Assembly: GCF_000002865.3 (NCBI RefSeq)
Contig: NW_001865041.1
Coordinates: 731,793-795,792, forward strand
Reading direction: 5' to 3'
Length of the DNA stretch: 64,000 nt
DNA from: Monosiga brevicollis MX1
Lineage: Eukaryota; Opisthokonta; Choanoflagellata; Craspedida; Salpingoecidae
In this document: piece by piece, positions 1 through 10,057 of the stretch
How positions within the stretch are numbered: position 1 is the stretch's first letter
Layout of the letters: each line of letters opens with the position of its first letter
Notes under the pieces: model-generated
Databases searched by the model: none
Told to the model about the DNA's origin: nothing
What the model saw: only the letters and a program-made list of their open reading frames with translations
Translations under genes and position numbers: made by a program

Positions 1-300
1 GATAGGGCCGTCTGTGGAAGGGGTGGATCGGTGATCCACTCCCAGCAACAACAAAGCCCGAACACACACACGCACCCACTGTGCCACTTGCCCAGAAGCC
101 ATCGTCCGCCCCCCCCCCCGAGCTCCTGGGTGACTGAGACCGGATCAAGCCCCGGTCCTGCTGTTGGGAACAAGCACTCTCCCATTCTCAAGCCTCAATG
201 ACAGAGGCTCGCGCCCATATAATCACAGCGCGCCCGGTTTTGATCCACAGCGAGTGAAGAGGACGGCTCACCCTGGACCGAGCTTGTGCTCAGAGTGCTG
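1..300. other. upstream flank, no gene seen
   Basis: No convincing coding exon is visible on either strand. There is a run of ten C residues near 109-118. The stretch lies upstream of the first ATG used for the FN3 gene and may hold its promoter and 5' UTR. Confidence 0.4.
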
Positions 301-3300
301 ATGGCAACAAACACCATGGCGAGCAACAGCACCGCCATGATGCAAACCTTTACCTTGCGCACTCCAGCCGGCACGAGCCAGCTGGTGATCTTGCGCCACC
401 GCATCGCACCATTCTCCCCGACTATGCTCAACCTCAGCCCCGATCACTGCCTCAACAGCATTCCTGCTGCAGACCTTGAGCTTCAACTCATCGAAGGTGT
501 CTTCGGTCGTGTCTATGTCCTCTCCCGCATTCATGGAGGTCAGTCTGGATCTTACCCGTGCTTTGGAAAGCACACCCCGCATGAGTGGCCCTCCTTTTGA
601 AAAGAGCCTGCCTCACAGTTCAGTCCGGCATCTCACCCCTAATTTGCGCCTCGTGTCGACTGGCACTTCAAATGGCCACTGTCACCTTACAGATGAAGTC
701 ATTCCAGTCAACGTGGAAACGGTGCCCACCAATACCAACATGCCTGCACTGCATGTCATGGTCTCGGACAAAGCCCGCGGCTTGCCCCTCCACGAGTTGC
801 TGGGCCATCTTCTACGCAACGCCTCCCCAGCACCGACTTCCACCACTGCTCCCGCAACCAGCACTTCGAGCAGTGTCAGCAGCTCAAACGGCACGCCCAC
901 CACTAACGGCAGTCCCCTCGCCGCACCGCACGGCCCATATGCTCCCACTGCCCACGCCCATGTCTATGCCCACCATTCCCAACCCATGACTCATCACAAT
1001 GGGCTGCTTCCTGCCCACGCCCACGCTCACGTTCATGCTTATGCTCATGCCCACGCTCTTGCCCACGCCCACGGGACCGCCCCGCCGCAAACTTCCAAAC
1101 GTGGCACATCAAGCCAAAGCCATGGCGCTCGACGCAACAGTGCCTCCAACTCATCGCGCCGCTCAAGTACATCGGGACGGCGAGCGTCCGACGCCACTGT
1201 TGCTGCTGCTGCTGCTGCTGCCGCCGCCGCTGCCGCCGCCACACCTGCTGCTGACACCAATGACCATGCACCAGCATCAACCCCTTCACCAGCACCACCC
1301 CTGCCTCTTGTTTCCGATCTTGGCGTCACAAGCGAAGAGCAACACGAGATTCACCTGCGCTGGACCCTTCCCGCCGCGGCCAATCCGGACACGGTCTTTG
1401 ACATGCAGATGTGTCACAATGATGCGTTTGCTGAAAATGATATCACGTCTCTCGGTAGTACCAAGCTCACTGATGCCAGTGCAACAGCCATGACTTGCGT
1501 CGTCGAGGTTCGCTCTGCCTTTCTTCACCCAGTCTTGTCGTCCAGTCTTGACCCTGAGAATCGCTACCTCCTTTTCCCCCACCCCAAAGCACCCGAGCCT
1601 CTTTGCTGATCTGCATCGCTTAACCCCCTTGTTTAGAACTTGACAAGCAACACAACGTACTATTTTCGCGTCCAGCCTTCCCTGCGTCAGGACATGCTCA
1701 CTTGCTCTGCAGTCGTCACGTGCGTGTGCTGCTCCATGTTGCTTGCCGATCTGCAATGCATTTTGCGATCTGTGTGCCGCCCCAAATCTAACCTCCAATT
1801 GCTCTCTACTGGGCTCGGCCCGATCGCAGTGGCACCACACGCTCGGGACCGCCGCTGCCGCCACTGGCTCTCACATGCACGGGGCGGAAGGCCACTAGCA
1901 TTGCCCTCAAGTGGAGCAAGCCGGATGACATTGGCGGAGTCCCCATCACCCGCTATATCTTAGCGTGGGACAACGGGTTGAGTGAGCGGTCCCCGCAGGA
2001 CTTTGAGGTCCTCATCGAGACCAAGGAACGACGTCACAATGCAAGTGACGTGCCGTGCTTACAAACATTGCGATGCCATTGCACGCATGCCTGTTCGTTG
2101 CCCTCGCATGAATGAATGACACCTCACCGTTTGTCAATGCGCGCACCATTAGTTGACTGACCTCAAACCCGATTCCTCGTATCGATTCTTCGTCATGGCG
2201 GAGAATGAACATGGCACATCGGCACCATCGTCTCTGCTTGAGATTCGGACCATGGTGGCCAAAGTCAAGTGCGTCGCACCCCGTCTTTTCCTTGTTGTTT
2301 TCATTGATTTTGCTGTCTCAACGCATCACCCCATACACCACTCGCCTCACTGCTCAACTGCTTGCGAGTAGACATGCCGCGCAAGTGTCTTGCAATAGTG
2401 TAGCGCAGACGACGGTTGACCTTAGCTGGGAAGCCATTCAAAATGCGACAGAGTACATCCTGGAGATGGATGATGATAGCGGCTACGGTGAGTATTCTCT
2501 CCCTGTTCGCGCTCACGCATTTATCCGGCTGGCTCATCCCCGACATGCGCCTGGAATGGTCACCCTTCTCTCCATTCACAGGCTTCCGACCAGTATATAC
2601 TGGCATTGATACCAACTACAAGGTGGTGGACTTGACGCCAAACTGTGACTATCGGTTTCGACTGCGTGTCGTCAACCCTCGAGGCAAGGGTCCAGCTAGC
2701 GAAGTCCTTGATATCAAGACGCGCCCTGAACGACCAGCTGCGCCTGGCGCTCCCCGTGTCCTGGGTCGACCAACTCAAGACGCCCTCGCACTTGAGTGGA
2801 CCGTGCATCCATCCGCTCAGGACAATGACACCCCCCCTTCCTACCTTGTGCAGCGTGATGCTGGTCAGCCAGCTCAAACCATCACCAAAAAGGTCAGATG
2901 CCATTCGGGTACTCATCTGCGCTAACAGTGTTGGTCGTTATGCACTTGAACGTTGTGCATACCACTTGCGTGTACACACGCAACAAGTTAACCGCGTCTA
3001 TGCCTGGCGCTGTTCCATAGGGCACTACCACGTTCAACTATCAACCGCGCGAGCCATTCGCTGTCGTGTACGCTGGACCAGAGTTGTCGTGTCGCTGCCA
3101 AGACTTGAAAGCAGGGCACGTCTATCACTTTCGTATGGCTACGGTAGATGTGGGTGGCCAGTCTGACTGGTCTCAGCTAACGCGCACTACCACAGCCCCC
3201 AACGTGCCCGGCCCTGCCGAAGATGTCACTTCAAGTGGCATTACTGCGCGGAGTGCCCTCGTACAGTGGTCGCTCCCCGCCTTTGGTGGCGGGGCCGTAC

Positions 3301-5060
3301 TGTCTGGCTACTCGATCGAGTGTACCCCACAAGGCGCGACCGACGGTGCGAGCAATCCGTTGCTACTCGATGCCACAGAGCCCAGTGTTTTGCTTGATGA
3401 CCTTGCTCCTGGCACCCCGTATCAAGTTCGAGTGCGCTGTCGAAATCGTGCTGGAGACGGCGACTGGAGTGCGCCTTGTACTTTTACAACCTTGGCCGAT
3501 GCCCCAGCCCCGGTGACCAATCTTCAAGTGGTTAAAAATGCCCCCCGCGAGGTGGTGTTATCCTGGATGGATGGGCCTGCACATGGCAGTGCGATTGAAG
3601 GCTACACAGTCGTTGCCATCACTGGGCAGGAGCAAACGTCCACCAAGGTCAAAGCGCCCACTGTCACTCTGAAGACGTTGAAGGCCTGTACGGACTATCA
3701 ACTATTTGTGCAAAGCCACAATGCTGTCGGCATGGCCCTGCCAAGCAAGGCTGTGGCCTTGACCACCTGCGCCACTGCACCAGATGCGATGCCCCCCCTG
3801 CGCGTCATCGACGTATCCTCGAATGAAGCCCGTGTGGCCGTAGACCTACCTCTGGACAATGGCGCTCCCATCACGCTTCTTCGGTGCGTTTGACGATCAG
3901 ACAACAAGCCGCGTGGAATTCTCGTTGGGGTTTCTTGCCTAGCGCGCGCGCGCGCGCCTACATTGACAGCAGCTTGACCATGACTGTGTCTGTGTTAGAT
4001 TCGAGATTGATGGATCGAGAATTCTGGACGTGACAGTAGGCGAGGAAACGGATTTAACCCGCATTCCCTTGCCCAATTTGCAGCCCGACACGAGACACAA
4101 GGTCTGTTGACACTTGGCGTGCTGCCCTCCTGCCCGTCAGTTTCACCTCATCCCTGAATCTGCTTATAGATACGCTGCCAGGCCGGCAACAAGGTCGGAG
4201 TTGGTGCGGCGAGTGCAGCAGTGAATGTGCGCACGCAAAAGCTCCCCCCTCCACCCCCAGCTCTGCAAATCGTCAGCGCCACACATAACACCATCAAGCT
4301 GAAATGGACAAGCCAAGCCGATGTCTTGGAGACAGAAGTGCTGCTTCGCCTCGGCACTGGCGAAGAGAACATTGCCTTTGCTGGCCGGGCCAAGACTGCG
4401 CGCTTGACAAAGTTGGAACCCTCTCAGAACTACACCTTGCGTGCGCGCGATCGCAATGAGATCGGCTGGGGCATGCCTTCAGATCCGATGGAATGCTCCA
4501 CCATGGCTGCACCAGTAGCAGCCCCTGAGCTACCCAAGACCGAGAGTGATACGTTACGGAAATCGGTGCACATTACCTGGCCCAGCCCTCAGCTACTGGA
4601 AGTGCAACTGCGCGCTGTGCGCACCGCGCACACGTGTTGTGTACGTACCAGCCCGGATACCGAACGCACCGTTCAACTGGGCCTTGAATATCAAACCGTG
4701 GCAAATACAACTCTCTCACAAGTCGAGCTGTTGAACCTGGAGGCTGGTGCAGATCTGGAGCTGAGAGCCCGTCATCCTGGAGGCTTGTTCACCCAACCCC
4801 AGATTCTGGGCATCCCTGAGGAACGCCATCAACCGAGCAAAGTTCAGTCTGGCCGTGGAAGAGACAGCCTTGCCTCCAGCACTGTACACACTGAAGATGA
4901 TGGCCAGCTCGTGAAAAAAACACAGGAACGATTTCGAGCGGTGCAGCAGCGACACGCGCGCAAGCGAGGTTTTTCTGTTTCCAGCGGCCAAATGGTGGCC
5001 TTTGTGGTATTTTTGTTGCTAGTCGTGCCCATTGCGTTTCACGTATATGGCAGGGACTAA
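301..5060 (+). CDS. FNDC3: FNDC3-like protein, nine fibronectin III domains, C-terminal membrane anchor
   Basis: Multi-exon gene. The first exon (ATG at 301) joins at a phase-1 GT-AG intron (539-692) to an exon reading DEVIPVNVETVP. A low-complexity stretch follows, rich in Ala-His pairs (about 940-1080) and then poly-Ala (about 1195-1245). Nine FN3 units can be counted after that, with core motifs such as IHLRWTLP, IALKWSKP, VDLSWEAI, LALEWTVH, ALVQWSLP, VVLSWMDG, IKLKWTS and VHITWPS. The protein ends in one hydrophobic helix, MVAFVVFLLLVVPIAF, and a four-residue tail. Nine FN3 domains plus a C-terminal anchor is the layout of animal FNDC3A/B, which are ER/Golgi-anchored proteins; a matching cytosol-facing role here is inference. 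The His/Ala region replaces the Pro-rich N terminus of the animal proteins. Most introns are short; one carries a GC-dinucleotide run. The start and first exon are the least certain parts. Confidence 0.85.
3942..3957. repeat. (GC)n run in an intron
   Basis: Sixteen bases of alternating G and C lie in the intron after the seventh FN3 domain of the FNDC3-like gene. This is a Z-DNA-prone simple repeat with no other visible role. Confidence 0.8.
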
Positions 5061-5565
5061 AGACGTGCAAAGGGTTTGATGCTCAGACTGTCGCCACCAC
5101 GTCATCGTCGTGGTTGGCTGGCTTGGTGCGCAGAGTATGTGGTAAAAGTTGGTTTGCAACTTGTGTTGGTCAAGGCCTCAATATATAGCAGGCCATGATG
5201 TCTACTTAGGGCTATGAGGCGAGGGTGTTGATTGTGTGCGCATGTGTGTTGAGATATTCATCAATCAAACGTATATTGTGGTTTTGATTTTGGCGTAGGA
5301 TGATGCAAAGGAGTTCGTGTCGTGGTGTCCTCCCTTGATTAACTCGTTGTTTCATTCTTGTTTTTCTTTTCGTTTTTGTTTTTGTTTTTGCTTTTGTTTT
5401 TGTACTGGCTGCCCAAGTGCGACAATTTACTCGCCGGTGGACGCAGAAGGCAGCATTTGGCTGTTTGGCTAGGAGTCCAGATAATCGAGACGTCGATGAA
5501 GATCCGACTCGCCTAGTTACACATCCAGTGTCAACAATCCAATCAGCGGGGTTGGGAGACAGCCA
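5061..5565. other. convergent intergenic region
   Basis: Lies between the stop of the FNDC3-like gene (+) and the stop of the RAP1-like gene (-). It holds a T-rich degenerate repeat of TTTTTG/C units (about 5350-5402). No exon is seen. Both 3' UTRs probably fall here. Confidence 0.5.
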
Positions 5566-8004
5566 TCATGGGCACGAGATGTACATACGAAAGCCATAGG
5601 ATGTAGTGAGAGGCATCATGTTAGCCGGATCTTCGGATAGCAGAAGTTTGTCGGCATTGGGGTCGTCCCAGACCTTGATGTCTGCATTGATGGGTTTGGC
5701 AACACATCCGAGATTACGACAAAGAAAGACCACACCCTAGCCATTTGAGTATATTGCGCTGGCATAAGCATGGGCATAAGGAGTTCGAGTGCGAGCACAT
5801 ACCCAGGTCTTCCTTTCGAAGCAGACGAATGGCTTGCTCAACCACGCCTGAGGCACGGTGCAAGGCCACGAGGATATCCAAATCCTTGGCCGTGGTGGTC
5901 TCACGAATCACCTAACCCGGTCCAAAGTTGCTGAGCTCACACGAGGCACACGTGGAGCAGACCACGCGTGTGCTTCTGTGTGTATGTGGTTGTGTTGAGA
6001 ATACAGGGAGCAGAACATACCTGGAGCGTCGACACGAGTGGGTCCTGCGATGTGATCAGCGCTCGTTTTGGCTAAACCGTGGCATGTAAACAAGATAAGA
6101 ACTGTAAGTTGTGGGTACACTTTTTGACACAGGCCGATCAGACAGCAGCACACCGGTGGGGCTTGAGACGAATCCAGATTGAGCACTCGACTGCGATCGG
6201 GCTGAAACTCGAGAAAGTCACGGGTATGGTGTGGCTATCAGGGCCAGCGCCAGAGCCAAGGCAAGACTGGTGAGGAGGGGAAACTGACAAAGCGTATACT
6301 GCCTCGAAAATTCTCAATGGGTGGATGCACAAGAACAGACCGATTTGGTGGGTGTCGAGGGACGAGGCAGCACCTTGCCAGTCTAGCGCACACAGTGTAT
6401 GAGTCGAAACCGTGTTCGACCATTCTTGAGAGGAAACAGCTAGTTTGCGAGGCGACTTACATGCATAAGACGAGGCTGAATAACCTTGACAAAGCGATTC
6501 TTCAAGGATTGCCAATCACGACCCACCAACACCTGGACGGATAGAGTGATGAGCACACCGTCATCATCATCGTCGTCATCACCACCACCAGCAACAGCAG
6601 CAGCTCAACAGCAAGACGCAAAAGTGAGAACTGCGGGATAAAACGAGAATGCACACACCTGTTGGTCAACCATAGCCTTCCACAGCGCCGTGCCATTGTA
6701 GGAAGCCAGATGACCATTGCGCGAGACGAAATCCTCAATCACGCGGTCATCGTCTTCATCAAAATTACGGGCACGCCTAGCGTGAAAATAAACGGGCCCG
6801 AAAGAAAACAGTGAACATTGAACCAACGAGTTGACACCTGAAGAGGAAGAGAGGCGGGAAGCACGAAGAAAAGAGCTCTCCGCGACTCGGTCTATTTGGG
6901 CTTACGCGCGCTTGCGTGGATTGGAGGCTTTAAGAAGAAACATGCGGCAGTCGAGGAGTTGCTTCTGCTGAATGCATTCTTCCAGCCAATCAGCAGAAAA
7001 CCAGCCCAACGTTGGCGCCAATGATCCTGCAGGAAGGAAGCTGGAATCCCGGTGTTTGGGTATCAAAAAATGCGGCACAACAAAGAGGCCAAGGCGAATG
7101 AGGACATGGACAGAAGGATGAGTGACAGCGGACTACAAGCACCATAAGCCTTGCATGACAGGCTGTGCAGGATCACGACCACGCCATATGAGGATTAAGC
7201 GAGAGAGCATCAAAATTAGAGCGGCGCGCACCAAAGGTCGGCGTCCTGCTTGTTGGTGAAGATGGCGCCGTGTTGCTAGAAGGCCGAAGCCCAACAGGAC
7301 AGAAAAAGTGAGTCGCCGCTTCAGCAGCAAGAGCACCAAGTGAGTGTCACGTATGGAAATGATGGCGGCAAGCACCAGCATACCGTAGCGGCATCTTCGA
7401 GGCGATGACGGTCGCGGCAAGGCGCCATGTAGACGTAGATGGGGCGGCCGTGGCCGTGAGAGAAGAGACTTGCGCCGACGCGTACAACTTGATTGGCAGG
7501 GGGCGCAAAAGTGGTGGGGGTGGTAGCGCGTTCATCTGAGCTAGCGATTGGTCGCCCCTCCATGGCCTGAGTCACTTCGACGTCCAATGCCGGCGGCTTG
7601 CCCTGCACTTCAGTGCCCGCCGCTGGTGCATTTGTGGCGGTCGCCTCTGAGACGGCAGCAGCTATGACTGTGGTTTTGCCCTTGCCTTTGCCCTTGCCCT
7701 TGCCTTTGCCTTTGTCTTTGTTCTTGCTACTAGCCTTGCCAGGACCAGCAGGCGTCTCTTTCTCGGAACGTGTGTCAGCCTCAGCCCTATCAACCGCAGG
7801 CTCTTCACGCTCCTCAGACGCACTGCCAGCATCTTGCGTGGCGGGTGGGGCCAGGTCATTGACGTCAGCATCGTAGTCCTCGTCCTCCTCCTGCGTCATC
7901 GGCGGTGCCACCTGAGACATGGCCTCGGCTGCCGCTGTGTCTGCCGCTGCTTGACCTCGCGTCTTACGCGGAGACGGCCCAGGAACCTGCTTGGTACGCG
8001 CCAT
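5566..8004 (-). CDS. TERF2IP: RAP1 (TERF2IP)-like telomere protein, BRCT-Myb-RCT
   Basis: About nine exons. The first (8004-7384) encodes 207 residues: an N terminus starting MARTKQ, an acidic region, a Lys-Gly repeat (KGKGKGKGKGKGK) and the start of a BRCT domain (GRPIYVYMAP). BRCT continues through HGAIFTNKQDAD and ends in WFSADWLEECIQ, which matches the last helix of human RAP1 BRCT. A Myb domain follows (FDEDDDRVIEDFV, then NGTALWKAM, then DWQSLKNRFVKVI), very close to human RAP1 (GNALWKAM, SWQSLKDRYLK). The C-terminal exons (VALHRASGVVEQAIRLL and KVWDDPNADKLLL) fit the RCT domain that binds TRF2 in animals. RAP1 is a shelterin subunit that protects telomeres and regulates transcription. 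A 20-nt microexon near 7150 is needed to keep the BRCT frame and is tentative. The start codon is 158 bases from that of the divergent neighbour, so the promoter is probably shared. Confidence 0.9.
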
Positions 8005-8162
8005 CGTTCCTATCTCAACTTCCGTTGAAAAAAAAAAAATTTGAAAAAAAAAACTCGAAATTCTCCCAAGGATTGTCAGCATTTACATTTAGTAATGGGC
8101 TTTTGGCGCTTCAAAATTTAACAGAAATTCTGGTTTCTCTTGGCGAGTGGAAGCGGTGAGGG
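8005..8162. promoter_or_regulatory. shared divergent promoter, RAP1-like / DUF2827 gene
   Basis: Only 158 bases separate the two start codons. The segment contains A-runs (about 8028-8053) and an AT-rich stretch, the only such stretch nearby. A bidirectional promoter is inferred from spacing alone; no TATA box or factor site is claimed. Confidence 0.5.
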
Positions 8163-9959
8163 ATGGGGCACAAGGGTCTGTGGCTGCAGGGTCTGCGGCT
8201 TGTCATGGCAGCCTTGTTGTGTTCGGCGACGCTATCAGAGCCCCCACGTGCTTGGATCCACTGTCGGTATACCTCCTCTGCTGAATGCACTCCTGTTGTG
8301 AGTCTGTTGCTGGGCTTGCAGCGAATGGGCCACCTCGAGCTCCGGGGCTTGGTGGACGACTCCACCGGCGGTGATACTGCGCATCCAGTGCGCCGCTTGC
8401 TTGCCACTCACAATATCCCAGTGATTGTGGCTGCTTCTGCCTTGACTCAGATCGATGCTGATCATGACTTTCTGCTTGAGGTAGTGTGTTGGTCTTGAGT
8501 CCTGGCCACCAGGTATCTTGCAAGGGCTCCCACTCACCCCATCACCCCGCCACCACTTGATCAGGTGGATGCGCTAGCTGAAGACTTTGAAGCTAGTCTG
8601 ACGGAAAGCACTATCCAGGTGTGGCTTAATGTCTTCCGTGACAAAAGTTTGAATTGGAGCGTCAGCATCCTGTGTTGCGCGCTACGTGTCCTTGGTCAAG
8701 CAGGCGGGCCACTTCATCGGGTTGCTACCGCTCTGTCCTTTCCTGCTAGGTGGCTCGCTATCGCAGAGAGGACGACTACAATGCCTTTGCCTCTCAGATC
8801 CTCTACCCAGCCACCGATGCAGCTGTAGCCGCGGACCTGGGGTTTGCCAGGAGCAATCTTGCAGTTCTGACGACGATCGAGGCGTCAGTGCGCGCTCACC
8901 GATCGTAGCTCGCTACGCCAGACATAGCGCAACCAAGACGCTCACTTGAAACTGCGCTCGCGGCCTTCTCTTGACGATGCGAATTCTAGACAAACCACCT
9001 TTTACGAGATTTTGCACGGCTCGCCAGCCTTTTACGTACCTCGCCTCTTTGCCCCACAACCACCACCGCAGATCGGGGTCGAAGGAGCGAGTGATGCGCG
9101 CTGGTTCTGGCAGCCCAGCGACCCATCCCGCAAACGTATTGCCGTCTTTGAGCCCAACGACGGCGTTTTCCGCAACTCCATCTTTCCGATATTGGTGATT
9201 GAAGCCGTCTTCCGGGTTGATCCGGAGAGCTTTGCCTCGGCCTATATTTGCAACACACAGAAACTGGCCGCCAACGAGCAGTATCGTGCCATGGTCTCAT
9301 TACGCAGCAAGGCTTACAGGGCTGGACGAATGTCATTTGAGCGAACCTACGACATGGACTGGTTTTTGACGACCCATACAGATGTGGTGCTGAGTCACAA
9401 CTGGGACGATGCCGCGCGCTGGGACACGGAGCTAGCAGCGCTCCAGCGCCGCTTCCCGTTGGTGCATAACAACCCTCACTTCCACGTCAGTGACGTCAAT
9501 CGCTGACCCTTGTGATACAATCAAACGACCCGCTCCGGCTCACACTGTTCACTGTCCTCGGGCTCTGTGTGGGATATCTTGCCTTGCAACTAACTCTTGG
9601 TGAGCTAGGATTGCGGCTACTACTACCCAGATCACAACGTCGAATTGGCCCGGAGCGCCCTCTTACAGGCACTCAACCACGTGTCGAGCCCGGAGTATGA
9701 GAAGAAGGTTTGACCCACCTCCTCGCACCTGGTGCATCCACGGCTAGGTTAGGGCTACAAACATGACATGTTCAACGCTAACGAGGCACCCCGTGCCCTC
9801 TGATGGTCTGAACAACGTTTATAGGCGGTGGCATGCCTGGAACGCCTGAGCCCGGTGCTAGCAGGAAATCAAGCACAGTGGCTTAAAGCACTACAAGGAG
9901 TCCAGGAACGAGTTGTAGCGCGGGCTGCGGCACGGGCTGCGCCCGGGGCTCGCGATTGA
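8163..9959 (+). CDS. signal-peptide protein with bacterial-type DUF2827 (glycosyltransferase-like) domain
   Basis: About six exons. The first begins with a likely signal peptide (basic start, then LRLVMAALLCSAT) and a lumenal domain I do not recognise (RRLLATHNIPVIVAAS). The C-terminal half starts at KRIAVFEPNDGVFRNSIFP, continues with HTDVVLSHNWD and FPLVHNNPHFH, and crosses an intron into DCGYYYPDHNVELA. From memory this matches the order of motifs in DUF2827 proteins of proteobacteria (EPN..., TDVVVSHQW, PLVHNSP, GYYYPDF), which are linked to glycosyltransferases. The last exon is an Ala/Arg-rich helix ending at 9957-9959. The gene has ordinary spliceosomal introns, so it is a resident nuclear gene, not bacterial contamination. 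Transfer from a bacterium into an ancestor is inference. It converges on POLD3 with a 98-base gap. The enzymatic role is unproven. Confidence 0.7.
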
Positions 9960-10057
9960 CGTCTGAGACGCCACATAATTCTGCATGTGTCAATTTACAA
10001 ATACACTCACACAACCAGATCAACTCTTCTTGCATTGACTCAAAATACTCGCTAGCA

